DNA of 64,000 nucleotides, taken from positions 62,001 to 126,000 of the forward strand of contig MU405296.1 in NCBI GenBank assembly GCA_022836615.1. Reading direction: 5' to 3'. Source of the DNA: Annulohypoxylon bovei var. microspora. Taxonomy: Eukaryota; Ascomycota; Sordariomycetes; Xylariales; Hypoxylaceae. The notes beneath the pieces were generated by a model. The model did not search any database. It was given only the letters and a program-made list of their open reading frames with translations, and had not been told where the DNA came from. This document shows, piece by piece, positions 1 to 11,568 of this stretch. Numbering within the stretch: position 1 is the first letter of the stretch; every line of letters begins with the position of its first letter. The translations under genes and the position numbers were made by a program.

Positions 1-3000
1 TACGCTACCAAATAATCCATTCCTTAACACCGCAAATAAAACGTGCCCACATTTGTGTATCCGTGGTTTTATTTTTAAGGCCGCGAATAAAATGTGTTCG
101 AATTTATATATCCGAGATTTTATTTTTTATATCATTATTTCGATTAACCGTAACAAAATTACCACCATTATATAGGTTTATATCATTCGTTAATAAAGGT
201 GAAAATGATAACGTTATATCATTAAAGTTCTCATGCTTGATCGTCAACTTTTTCAAGGCTTTCTCCAACCTGTTAACTTAAGCTTACAACAAGGCAATAT
301 CCCCAAATCCCGATCCCAATGCCATTAATCCCCCCCCTCCAGGCCAAAAGGCTTGAAAACGTAACCTAATCCTTTAAATAAATACTTAAAACGGAGGAGG
401 TGTTACCATGAAAATAATAAATTACATAACATTTACGTATAATACCGTATGATATATTATAATTTTATAATTATATAAATATATAAATTATTAACTTTTA
501 ATTTTAAATAAACGTAACTTTATATAACATAAGCCACACAAAGCCACATAAAGTTATAAAGCGCCTTTTAATTAATAAAACCTTTTTATTATTAATAATA
601 ATTAATATTTTTTTTATAATTAAATCTTTAATTATAAAAAAATTTCCATAAATATTAAAATTAACCATGACGTTTTATAACCATAATAATTTTAATAAAA
701 ACGTTATATTATTTTTTTTAATTAATAATTAAATAATAATTTAAATTAATTTAAATATTTTTTCCATTATTACATTAAACACCATAAATTTTAAAATAAA
801 ATTAAAATTTTTAAATAAATTTAATAAAATAAATCTTTAAACTTTAAAATTTATTAATAATCGTTTATATAATTTAATTTTATTTATTAACGTTACATTA
901 ATTAAATTAACATTTAATTTTTAATTTACGAAAATTAATTTTATATTAAATATATACGAAATAACTTAATTATTTTTCGTAAATTTAATAATTAATATAA
1001 TTTAATATATTTTAATTAATTTAATAATTATAAATAATAATTTTATAACTTTTTTTTTTATTATTATATATCGTTTTACCATTTTATAAGCTTTTTTTTT
1101 AATTTTAATTAATAAATGTTTTAAATTCTTATAAAAATCCAAGCTTATTTATAATAAATTTAATAATATTATATTTATTTTATTTTATTTTAAAAAATTC
1201 TTATAATTAAAAAAACCTTTATTTTATTAAACACGCATTTTTATAAATGGTTTAAAAGCTTGTTTTATAATTTTTAATTTACGTGGTTTTTTAAATTTTT
1301 TATAATATAAATATTTTAATAAATCGTTAATTAATAATAAAATTAAAACAATTATATTTTTAATTTTACATTTTTTATTTAAAAATATAATTATAATTAA
1401 TAAAGATTATAAAATAAATATTTTTATTTTTAATTTTTTATTTAATTTTAATTTATTTTTTAAAATTATTTCTTTTTAAATAATCATGGAATATAATTCC
1501 ATAATAATTATTTTATCCACTTATATATATTATTTATTTTCATTTAAATAATCATTTAAAAATTATTTATAATATAATTATATAAATTTTAATTAAATTT
1601 CTTATATAAATAAAAATATAATTTTATTATATTTATTTATAAAAATAATTATTTTTTATAAATATATTTATTCCCACCATTTTAATTATTTTTCCTTTAA
1701 TATTTTATAATAAATTTATAAATAATTTTTATTTCCATAATAAAAATAAACACATTTTCTTAAACTTATAATTTTAATTTCATTTATAATAAAATACTTT
1801 AATAATTCTTATAAAAGCAATGTTAATAAGCTTTTATACTTCGTTTTTTTTTTAATACTTTTATTATTTTAATGAATTTTTAAATGATTTTTATATATTT
1901 TATAATAAAATTCGTTAATTTTAAACTTATATTAATAATCTTAATTAACTTTAAATCGTTTTTTATAAATTTTAATAAATTAATTATATAATAAATATAA
2001 ATTATTTAATATTTATTATAAAAATGGACTTTAATTACATTTATATTATTATTTATTTTATAATAATATATTTTTTAAATAAAAATTTCCAAATTAATTT
2101 TATTTATAAACAATTTACCTTTTCTTTAATAATTTTTATATAATTATTTAACATTTTCTTATTATTTTATATAACTTTTAAACATTTTTATAATGATTTT
2201 ACGAATTAAACGTAATTTATAAAAATTTTTTATTTTAAATTATATTAATGTAATTCATTTATAAATTTATTAATAATCATTTTTAATAATGTAAATTTTG
2301 TTTAAAATAAAAGGATTATAATAAAATAAACATTTTTAAATTATATTAATTTTTTTTTTTTTTTACGTTATAAAAAGTATTTTTTATTTTTTTATAATAT
2401 TAAATTAAAGGTTTATTTTTTTTTTATATAATTCATATTAAATCCTTAACTTTAAATGATTTTAAATTAATAAATTTTATAAGAAATTAATTTTTAAACA
2501 TTTATTTCACTTTATTTAAATCTTATTTATTTACAATTTTATTAAAAGCTTATAAAATAACATTTCGTATATTAAAATTTAAATTAAAAAATATAATAAC
2601 TTTTTTAATATATAATATATTAATTGTAAAAATTATCTTTAATAATAATATATTTTTCTTTTAATAATTTACACACTTAAACTTTTAATAAAATTATATA
2701 AATTAATAAAAAATTAATTTTATCCCATTAAAACGTTTATATAAATGTAAATTTAAAATTTTATTAAAAGTTTATAATATTATTTTAAATATATTAATTA
2801 CCATAAATATTTTAAAAATATATATTTATATTTTAATAAATAAATTTTTTAAACTTTTAAATTAATAAATTTAATTAATTATATTATTTTTATATATAAT
2901 TAATAATAACATATAAATAATAAATAAAAAACTTTATATAATTATAATTATATTTAAAAATGACTTTAATAATAATAATAAAAAATTTTTATATAAAAAT

Positions 3001-3540
3001 TATTAATTTTTAAAAAATATATTTTATAATAATTAAAGGTTTATATAAAGTAATATAAAAAATTAATAATAAAATATAAATTATATAAAATTTTTTTAAT
3101 TAAATTATAATTTTTTTAATATTATATAATTTTCGAAATACATATGCTTAAAATTTTCCATTAATTTTAAAATTTATTTAATATTTTTTTTAAAAATAAA
3201 ACTTAATAATATATTTTAATTTATATAAATAAAGGAAAATAATAATAAATAAATTATAAATTATTAAAGTAAAATAAAACTTAATTAATAATTAATTAAA
3301 AAAATTTAAAAATTTAAAAATTTTATTAAATTAATGTAAAGTTTTAATTAAATATTTAAATAAATAAAATAAAACTTAAAAAAATAAATAAAATAAAGCT
3401 TAAAAATAATAAAAATAAAATAAAATTTAAAAATAATAAATTATATATTTTCTAAAAAAATATAATTAATAATTCTAAATAAACCTTTTTAAAATCATTA
3501 TAAAAAGCTATAAATTCTTATATAAGTGTAATATTATTAA
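1..3540. repeat. RIP-type AT-rich block, left edge
   Basis: About 3.5 kb made almost wholly of A and T, with stops in every frame and scarce CpA/TpG, ending abruptly near 3540 where ordinary composition returns. This is the pattern left by repeat-induced point mutation on old transposon DNA. I could not recognise a protein domain in it on either strand, so the element type is unknown. It runs off the left edge of the window. Confidence 0.8.
30..131. repeat. two tandem 51-bp repeat units
   Basis: Units 30-80 and 81-131 both start CCGC(A/G)AATAAAA(C/T)GTG and end in a run like GATTTTATTTTT. Most differences between the units are C/T or G/A transitions, as expected if a tandem repeat was mutated by RIP. 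The array may extend beyond the left window edge. Confidence 0.55.
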
Positions 3541-4405
3541 GAGAAATCTAGGTACAATATTTAGGAAGAGTAGTAGAAAACCCCTAAGTTTAAGCGTTTG
3601 GACCCTCCTTCCAACTTCCAATAGCATGTTCGGATCCACCTTCCCAAGTGCCGGGTACGAAAATAGGTACGTAGCCCCTCTGGCCCCTTAATTGACTTGG
3701 AAGTTTTCACAGAAACACCACTTGAAGCTCGCTTACAGACTCAACCCAAGCACAATTCAGCATAGTCTGTATTAAGGTAGTTGCGGTGTCGTCAGCTTCA
3801 TTCATCTAGTCCTCTCATATGAGTCAATGGCATGATTGCATGCATTTATTGATGAATATAGCTCCTTTTCTTCAGCGGCTCATACAGCGATAGAAGAGAC
3901 AAGTGCCAATTGTGGCGACGGCGCCTCATACCTTGTTTGGAATTTCTCAATTTTTATATTGAAGATTTTATCTGCGAGAAGTATAATCCGAAGCCATCTA
4001 GCTGTTTGGGCAGCATCGGAAAGAAGTCACCGAGGAAACCAGGCAAATACTTTAACGGACATGATGGAAACCTATCACTCCCAATGATCTGATAAGGATC
4101 CACACGAACTCCATCTTATTGGGTCAAGTCGCCTGCAATAAAGCCAAAGCCACGATATTTTCTGCCGTGGAACGCATCATGACGTCTGGTTCCTTGCACG
4201 ATTATTCGCTCTATCTTTGGACTTACCGATTCTATGTTTTCTTCCCGCGTGTCGTGAGGGATTCCTGACCTGCGAGTTTGTGTCCCTTTGCTGGGTCGCT
4301 GGGATCCCCCAGTCGCTTTCGGGCGATGCAGTTATTCCCAATTTGATCATTCAGTAATTATTATTTTTCTATTAATTCTTAATTCTTTCTGGAACCCCCA
4401 ATCTT
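3541..4405. other. intergenic, no gene recognised
   Basis: Normal-composition DNA between the AT-rich block and the inverted-repeat element. Only short overlapping open frames near 3836-4092 are present, and they match nothing I know. I see no RNA gene. Confidence 0.5.
4397..4405. repeat. target site duplication, left copy
   Basis: CCCAATCTT directly before the left TIR; identical to 5153-5161 after the right TIR. Confidence 0.9.
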
Positions 4406-5152
4406 CAGTAACTCTAAATGTACAGGTGCTACTTTTTGAATCTACAGGTAAATCCACTTTTATTTGCCATATCATTGGCTAAAATACTCGACCTGGGAAA
4501 TCTCCACAATACTTAGGTACTTACATATATTTTCCATAAAACTGTTATTATGCAGGTTACGTGGTAGCACAAATGGTACCACGTGACTTTTTAATAGACC
4601 AAGCTTATAACATTGATATCTTAAAAGAATCTTAATAACTTTTAGGTTATAAGACTTACAATAGTATTATATATATAATTAAAAATCTCTCAATTCAACG
4701 GATTGATTGATATTAATTTTATTTAAGTGCACCAGCTGCTTTTGTGTGTTGCGGGGGTTTGAAGTCAACACACTGGATTTTTTGGTGGCGGCACGTGATA
4801 CCCCTCGAAGTCAACACACCCACCTAAGGTAAATATTTAACCACGTAGATTTTACTGAAAATCTGAACCCTCACATTTCTAATAACAGTGCGATATAGAT
4901 CAATCAATTACCCTAATCAAATACCATATATTAAACGATTTTAGAAATTTAAATAAAAATTTATCGTGACTTGAAAGTAATGCAATTGAACAACATGGTT
5001 TACGCGCTTTTGATTGGTTGAAACGTCTTTACGGTCGCAAAGTTCTAAAAATGGAAGTAAGTTAAGCAGTAGCCAATAGAAAGCAGGATGTGGAGTAAAA
5101 GTGGATTTACCTGTAGATTCAAAAAGTAGCACCTGTACATTTAGAGTTACTG
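4406..5152. mobile_element. 747-bp non-autonomous TIR element (MITE-like)
   Basis: The ends are 57-bp inverted repeats (4406-4462 and 5096-5152) that are identical over their length and start CAGTAACTCTAAATG. They are flanked by a perfect 9-bp direct repeat, CCCAATCTT, at 4397-4405 and 5153-5161. There is no transposase-sized frame inside, so the element must have been mobilised in trans. The 9-bp duplication fits Mutator-like elements (usually 9-11 bp) better than hAT (8 bp) or mariner (TA); that family call is inference. The interior holds two copies of GAAGTCAACACAC near 4760 and 4807. The perfect TIRs suggest recent movement. Confidence 0.9.
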
Positions 5153-5161
5153 CCCAATCTT
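5153..5161. repeat. target site duplication, right copy
   Basis: CCCAATCTT directly after the right TIR; identical to 4397-4405. Confidence 0.9.
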
Positions 5162-6575
5162 CTAGGAATATGCTTCCTTTTCAATTACTTTAGCCTTGTG
5201 AAACACCCGGTCTGAACCACCATCTTCCAATTCCGTCCGTCGGTCCGCGCTCTTAATTTCTACTTTCCCACCATTCAGCCAGTCACACTGCCGACCTTGT
5301 CATTTTATCGTGCTTACAGGCCGATCATTATTTTGTCCCATCGATGGTGTGTGTGGAGGATCACCGCACCGTCACGTTTTACACACTAAGCACTAAGCAA
5401 CGGAACAGACATGTGCTTGTGGTGCTTGTGTCTACCTGGCCCTCTCTTGATCACAGCGTTGGAAGCAGATAATCCCCATTACATAAATAAGGATCTCAGT
5501 TGTCGTCACATAGTGACATCGCACGTTTTATCCTCAACGGCGCGGACCAGTGCCACCGATCCTGGTCACCGATGAAAATGATGAAAATCGCTCGTGAGGC
5601 TGGACGGACCTCAGCGGATCTACAACGCAAGGCGTACCGTATTCTCAACCATCTAGCGGGCAATCGCATTATCGTATGCTGCATGCCCTTACGTCTATCT
5701 ACTATTATTATTTACTTTCTATCTACAACACCTATATGGATTGACGCGAGATAAGAAAAATAATAACAACACTTTTATTCAGGTGTACTTATCGTAAAAC
5801 AAGGATGTTGTTCTAGAAGCCTGGAAGACAAGTTATGCTCTGTACAATACGAATCCACTAGATACGTTCATACGGGAAAGTAAGCCAGTTCTCAGCCCAA
5901 AATACGATGCATCGGGTTAGGTGCTTATTCTGGTAGGTTGGAGAAGACTAATGCGCGATGGGCTCCTTAGTTGCTTTTGTACGAGCGTGATTACGTCGCT
6001 GAATGGCAACCTTCTTTTTGATATTATCTGTTTTGACTACTAAGGTGGCTTAAAACGGTGGCGTAAGCCACGATCTCTCTGTCTCTTAATACCTGCCTAT
6101 TTCAACCTCTCTTCCCGAACCGCATCTTCAGAAGAAGAGCGGCTTGCATGACGCCATTGTTAACGCTTTGAGGGGTCGGGACTAATGCAGCCTTAGAGGA
6201 AATACTAGATTCTTAGACTGAGACGCTATGCAGTACTTACAATTAGCGGGCTTCATATTTTAGTCAGTTACTCGTATCTTTTCGGATCTTAGCTAAATAA
6301 TAGGGGTTAGATATCGCATAGACTATCTACTCGTCTAGATGTCTTACAGTTTCTTCATGCCTAAGTAGGTAGAGAAAGTAGCAAAATCATGACGCTCAAT
6401 CAATTCGGATATCCGCTATGTATCACCCCGCCTCTCCCCGCCGAGACGCTAATCGGCTTGGATCTATTGTCCTTCAATCTGGGGTTGGGTAGAGGCCGAC
6501 GGGTTCATAATGGGATCTTCATCGCCTCATCATTTTCAATCCTGCCTATATTCGAGGCTGGTGGAGATACACAGA
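5162..6575. other. intergenic, no gene recognised
   Basis: Short frames only (for example 5500-5754 and 6389-6598), with no recognisable product, intron pattern or RNA gene. Confidence 0.5.
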
Positions 6576-8309
6576 TCACAAGCCCTTCCGCGCGATGACG
6601 CGAACGATGAAGTTCTTCGGCTTGACGAACCAACAATTGTCAGTTGACCACGGCACATCGTTCTTGGCTATATCTCCCGAGAGCTCAAAGTCGAAATCGC
6701 GAACGAGCCGGGGGGTCAGTTTCGCGATCTCGAGGTGTGAGATGTGTCTACCGATGCAGGTTCGAGAGCCGAGTCCGAACTATAGAACCTGTGTTAGAAC
6801 ATCTTATCTAGGCACGTAGAGGTAACCCTCGAGAAGAGAGGGAGGGGAGACTCACCGGCATCTAATGCCTGTTCATGAAGGAAAGCTTTTCGGCGTCATC
6901 AGATAACCACCTTTCTGGCTTGAACTCGTTCGCGTCTTCGCCGAAGATGCGAGGGTTGCGATGCTCGACCCAAGTGTTGACTCCAACGATCGACTAAACA
7001 GAGGCGTTAGATACTAACTTCCACGCGCACAAATAAGACATATAAGTAGGTACTTACACCCTCCGGGAAGAACCGCCCAGCAATCGTGGCGCCACCAGCC
7101 GGCACAATTCTTTCTATCGGCAGCCCCGTGGCGGGATGGAGTCGAAGCGCCTCCTTGATGACGGCCTGCAAATACGGCATCTCCTGGCTCTGCTTGAACG
7201 AGATATCTCGCTCGTGCACCCCCTTCGTCCGCTGCGCCTCCGCAACCTCCTCGCGAAGCTTCGCGAAACATTGCGGGTTCTTCAGCAGATAGTACAGGAT
7301 GGCGGAGAGCGAGATGGCCGTAGTGTCGGACCCGGCGACCATGTTGGTCGAGCAGCCCTGCGTGACGTGGTCCGACGTGAACGTGTCGGGATCTTTCATA
7401 TGCCTCCTGACGAACTTAGAGAGGAAGTCCCTCGACTTTCCCGGGACCGGCTTCTCGTCGTCGTCCATGGCCTTGGCGGAAGCCTGATGTTCCGCCATGC
7501 ATTGTATCGTGTAGTTGAACACGTAGCCAATTCCTTGGCTCTTGCCACCGCCGAGGAGCGAGTCGCTCAGTTCGAAGAGGTACGGATGCAGGGCCGGGTA
7601 GACGCCGGCGAGGGTCGCGTATTCCAGTCCGTTTTCTATGGCCGCGATGATACCCTCTACGTCTTGCCCCTGGTCGAGGAACCCGAGCCGTCTTGAGTAG
7701 GTGATGCAGCTGATCACGTCGAAGGCGTAACATTGCATCCAATGCCCCATGTTCACCGGCAGGCCGCTCTGCGAAAGCTCCTGTAGTCGCTGGTCGAACA
7801 GGGCTGCGCACTCGTCGACGAAGGGCTCGTATTCTACTAACGAGGACATGCTGTAGTCAGTCTGGTACTGCCTGCGGTACTTCGAGTGCTTCGAGATCTC
7901 CCGCTCGCCGAACAGGTTCCAGTCACCGGGCCGGTTCCAAGCGTCGTACCAGTCGGACTTCTTGAACTGGGTTCCATGGCCGTAGATGGTCTTGGTGGCC
8001 GTCAGGTCGTTGAAGCTGTAACGATTCGGTCCGTATCGGATCACGGGACCTGGTGAAGCGATCACTACGGCTGCTCCCGATTACGTAAGTTAAGGGGATG
8101 CGGACGAACCATATTTCTCATGCAGCTCCTTGTTAACTAACTCAAACTTCCCCCTTTTCAACGTCCAGAAGTACTATTGGTTCGTAAATCGAGCGAGGGA
8201 GGAAAGGTCCTGGGACAGATCTCAAAGGCGACGTCACGTGTCTGTAGAGCCGAAGCAGTAGTTGGAAAACTACGAAACAGCCCGCAAGGACTGGGAGTAG
8301 AAAAAGCAT
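6576..8309 (-). pseudogene. cytochrome P450 (pisatin demethylase-like), inactivated
   Basis: Four exons can be read: 8309-8110, 8049-7058, 6993-6856 and 6779-6576. The N-terminus has a membrane anchor (MLFLLPVLAGCFVVFQLL) and a PGPF hinge. The central exon (7058-8049) is fully open and contains the I-helix AGSDT and the ExxR motif EALR. The last exon carries the haem loop FGLGSRTCIG. Three lesions break it: a +1 shift just after PGPFL (about 8190-8200), a TAG at 8174-8176 where the family has the Trp of a WYFW-type stretch, and a TAG at 6862-6864 replacing the Trp of the usual HWMPFG just before the haem loop. Both TAGs equal CpA-to-TpA on the plus strand, the RIP type. The product would lack the haem-binding region. 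Sequencing error could explain one lesion but hardly all three. Confidence 0.8.
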
Positions 8310-9070
8310 TGTGAAGATCGTATCCGGTTAAAAAGAAAGTCTCTAATGCAAGTGTTTAGACGCAAGGGATGCGTGAGGCCGTCGAAGGGCCTTTAATCTA
8401 GACCTCCGGCATTCAGAGAAGACCGAGGTGGGTCGTCGTGGCCCGTCCCATAAGGACATTGCATGGGGCTGCATCACATTAGCGTAGTTTCTCCTACCCG
8501 TGCTCCGTGCTACACAGCAATCCCGAGACATCGGCGAGGGAGAATCGTCTGCTCAAGCTGCTCGGACAATATGTCCTGTCTGGCGCCGACACTACCCTGA
8601 ACCTGAGTGCTGGCATCGGTGGCTGCCGGGGAGTCAGTAGTAATAAAAGCAGTATCGGCTATGAATTTTAGTAATTGGGTTACGCTGTACATGGAGTTCG
8701 TAGATCAAATACATTTCACACGATTTTGACGCGAGTCCGTCAAGAGAACCCCCAGGATATACAAGCCAATAGGAATCAATTCATTTCATTCAAGTGCCGA
8801 AGGTCATGACTAAACCTTCCTAAACTCCTAAACTCCTATAGACGTAAAGCCTATAACCTTGATGTTCCCTCGTATTTGCAACACCTGACTTCAGATGTCA
8901 ATATGAACAGTTGAAGTGTATCAATATACATAGAAGGTAGCATTAGACCTCAACCATCAATATACAACATTTCCCCTAAGTGGATATTGGTCGTTTTATG
9001 CTCGGTTGATCCGTCCGTCTCGGCCTCCGGTCTTCACCTTAGGTTGCCTTCTTATTTTCCAGCTCTTTCT
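8310..9070. other. intergenic, no gene recognised
   Basis: Upstream of the P450 pseudogene and downstream of NAF1. Short frames only. Confidence 0.5.
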
Positions 9071-9280
9071 TCAGGGATCTTCGCGGGTCTGGTTTGTCTC
9101 GCTAGGTGGAGGGCTGGCCATAATGCGGAATATCGCATCAATGTGAGAAAAGTCGCCGGAAAATGGTGTTGTGCCACCACTCCAAGTAGAGGAACCATGG
9201 GTATAATTTCCATCCCATCTATCAGGCATCCAGGCGCTAGAGGCTACCGAATTTATATTGCCACCCGTGGTGCTAGGATT
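9071..9280 (-). other. in-frame open extension after the NAF1 stop
   Basis: Directly after the TAG that ends NAF1, the same frame continues for 69 codons to a TGA at 9071-9073. It is Gly/Ser/Trp-rich (contains SSAWMPDRWDGNYTHG), similar in flavour to the NAF1 tail. It could be 3' UTR open by chance, a readthrough extension, or the original C-terminus cut off by a TGG-to-TAG change. No intron of normal size would skip the stop. Confidence 0.35.
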
Positions 9281-10963
9281 CTATCCAGCACCACCATGCC
9301 CGGGCCACTGGCCTCCTTGCTGACTAGGCTGTCCTTGCATCTGGCTTTGTAAAGCAGCGAAGAACTCTGGACTGTAGTACGGGTTCGTCCCCGTTTGCTG
9401 TCCAGTGAATTGAGGCGGCGGGGGCGGTACGAAGCCCTGCGGGATGTTTTGTGGCCACGGAAAAGGGAATTGCGTGTTGGGTTGTGAATGACCGTTGGGA
9501 GCACCGTAGAAAGGTAGCGGTGACGGGGGAAATGGTGCGTTGGCGGCCGGGGGCGGAGGGGCTGGGTTGTAGTTATATTGTTGAGATTGTGGTTGATACT
9601 CTTGTCCCCTAGGAGGTCTGGGTGGTAGAGAGTGGCCACCTCGCGAATCTCCACGATGACCACGCCCGCGACCATGACCCCGCTGGCCTCTACCTCGACC
9701 TCCTCGGAATGAGCCATTGTTATTCGCATGGTTGTTCACGAACCCGGTCTCCGAAGAAGTTGGTTGACCTTGCGCGAAGCTCGAAGGCCTTGCTAACTTT
9801 CGATAAGGACCCTCATCGTCATCATCATACTGCAAGCCACCCGCCACGGGGAAGGACGGTGCCTCTGAGTGGCCTCCTCGCCCCCCTGCACCGCCTTTTC
9901 CACCACGGCCTCCCTTCTTCTTGGCTTTCTGCTGTCTTTTATGTTCCGCCTCCTTCTCGTCATCTGAGAATTCCATTTCGTCATCGCCAGCCTCTTCGTC
10001 GTGCCAATTGCTTGCATCTGTACCCTTCTGTACCCGAAGTGCTTGTGTAAAGACGTATGTCGCATGCGAAGGCGGGTAGAACACTTTAGCTCCCAGCTCC
10101 AAACCATATGATTTGATTTCCTCCTCATTCGTGAATTTTGCCGTATAACGAGGTTGTCTCACGTTGCCAATTAAGTCTGCTACGACTGCAATGACGGTAC
10201 GGCCTTCGGTGCACAGGGCTGATCCAGTGTCAACGACTTGATACTCGCCGGTAGTATTTGCCTTGATCACGACCGTGTTTTCAACGATATGCTCGACGAT
10301 GCCTAGCTCGGTGATGGTCATCTCGGGGGTAACAGTAACATCTGGCTTGGGCACCACTTCTTCAGGCATTTCATTCTTAGTCCGGATTTGAGCTCCAGAG
10401 CCGATTCCTTTCGCTTTTCCCTCGCCTTCGTCATCCGAGCCGCCCTCCATTTCCATGAGGATGCGAGCAGTTTCCTCAGGGCCAAGTAATTCATAATTCT
10501 TTCCATCTTCCGACTCGTCATCTGAATCGTCCGAACTGCTTGAGTCGGATGATGATTCGTAGGGAGAGGAATCCTCTTCCCACTCAGGCTCACCCTGGGC
10601 ATCTTGCTCGTGGGATTGTTCGTGGGCATTCCCATCCTGTTCTGTACCATTAGGCAGGATAGGTGTAGCGCTCGACTCTTGTGGCTGGGGATCCAGACCA
10701 CCGAGCAGAGCCTCTAATGCTGAGGTCAACGAAGGGGGACTAGGCGGCGCGTCGGTGACTTGAACATCAGCATCTTCTAATTCCTTCTTTTCAGTTTCGC
10801 CACTTTCAGAAGGTAGTGAGTTTTCCAAAGGGACAGTAGTGTCAACTTCCATCTCCGTGGAAGGCTCAGAAGTCACTGGTTGGACTTCATCCTGGGTGTT
10901 TGGCTGGATCACAGCTGGTCCTGACGAGGTCATTAGACCGGGAATCTCAAATTGTCCAGTCAT
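9281..10963 (-). CDS. NAF1: H/ACA snoRNP assembly factor NAF1
   Basis: Single-exon, 560 residues. NAF1 is a nuclear shuttling factor that occupies the Gar1 position during H/ACA snoRNP assembly. Residues 1-200 are acidic and Ser-rich (SSDSSSSDDSDDESEDG). A Gar1/Naf1-like beta-barrel follows at about 210-310 (TELGIVEHIVENTVVIKA, then LIGNVRQPRYTAKF and GAKVFYPP). The tail has a KR-rich stretch, RGG-type repeats (GGRGRGQRGHGRGRGHRG) and a Pro/Gln/Gly-rich end, which is the family layout. The start is the first Met of the frame. It is divergent from ALG9 with 605 bp between the starts. The frame stays open for 69 more codons after the TAG at 9281-9283 (see findings), so the true C-terminus may differ. 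Confidence 0.9.
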   Translation of the reverse strand: MTGQFEIPGLMTSSGPAVIQPNTQDEVQPVTSEPSTEMEVDTTVPLENSLPSESGETEKKELEDADVQVTDAPPSPPSLTSALEALLGGLDPQPQESSATPILPNGTEQDGNAHEQSHEQDAQGEPEWEEDSSPYESSSDSSSSDDSDDESEDGKNYELLGPEETARILMEMEGGSDDEGEGKAKGIGSGAQIRTKNEMPEEVVPKPDVTVTPEMTITELGIVEHIVENTVVIKANTTGEYQVVDTGSALCTEGRTVIAVVADLIGNVRQPRYTAKFTNEEEIKSYGLELGAKVFYPPSHATYVFTQALRVQKGTDASNWHDEEAGDDEMEFSDDEKEAEHKRQQKAKKKGGRGGKGGAGGRGGHSEAPSFPVAGGLQYDDDDEGPYRKLARPSSFAQGQPTSSETGFVNNHANNNGSFRGGRGRGQRGHGRGRGHRGDSRGGHSLPPRPPRGQEYQPQSQQYNYNPAPPPPAANAPFPPSPLPFYGAPNGHSQPNTQFPFPWPQNIPQGFVPPPPPQFTGQQTGTNPYYSPEFFAALQSQMQGQPSQQGGQWPGHGGAG

Positions 10964-11568
10964 ATTTGGGAGACCTATGACGAGGTTAGCTTATTATTAA
11001 ATCTGAATAAATTTGAAGAAAAAAGAAAAAAGGTATTGCGAAGACAGAATAGTAAAAACGGACGAACCAAAATGAGACGGAGAGGCAAGTATTGCCTTGA
11101 AGTCACGTTTCTTCCAAGTATGTCCAGCTATGTAAAATTCGATGATAAGACACGTTAAAGTAGAAATTATACGAAATAAAACCCTATACTAAACTAAGCG
11201 CGTGAAAGCTTCTTAGAGTTTCTTGATAGGTTGACTTTTGGATGAAATCGGCACGAACAAAATCGTCGAAGCACCTGCAAGTTGAAATGAATTCTAGAAA
11301 AATAAAGTGGAGCCGGATTATCTTGACGTACAATGTATTTTGATGGGCCAATCGGCTTGAATTTTGGATTCGTACATTGGTACTTTATCCTGATAACTAT
11401 CCGAAGACAGGGGTCTTCCTAACAGCCACGAAGCAACGTCATTTTCAATTGGCTTTCAAACTCAACTTTCAACTTTGTTGAGACACAAAGTGTCCGTCTT
11501 TTTCTCAATGTGCACAACCTCACCATCCATAACTTCTGCATGAATTAATACCATATAGTTTGGCCAAT
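10964..11568. promoter_or_regulatory. shared upstream region of NAF1 and ALG9
   Basis: 605 bp between two divergent start codons. No further gene seen, and no specific binding site I can defend. Confidence 0.4.

Noticed and set aside
8510..8692. 60-codon minus-strand frame upstream of the P450 pseudogene
   Set aside because: No family match and no supporting signals.
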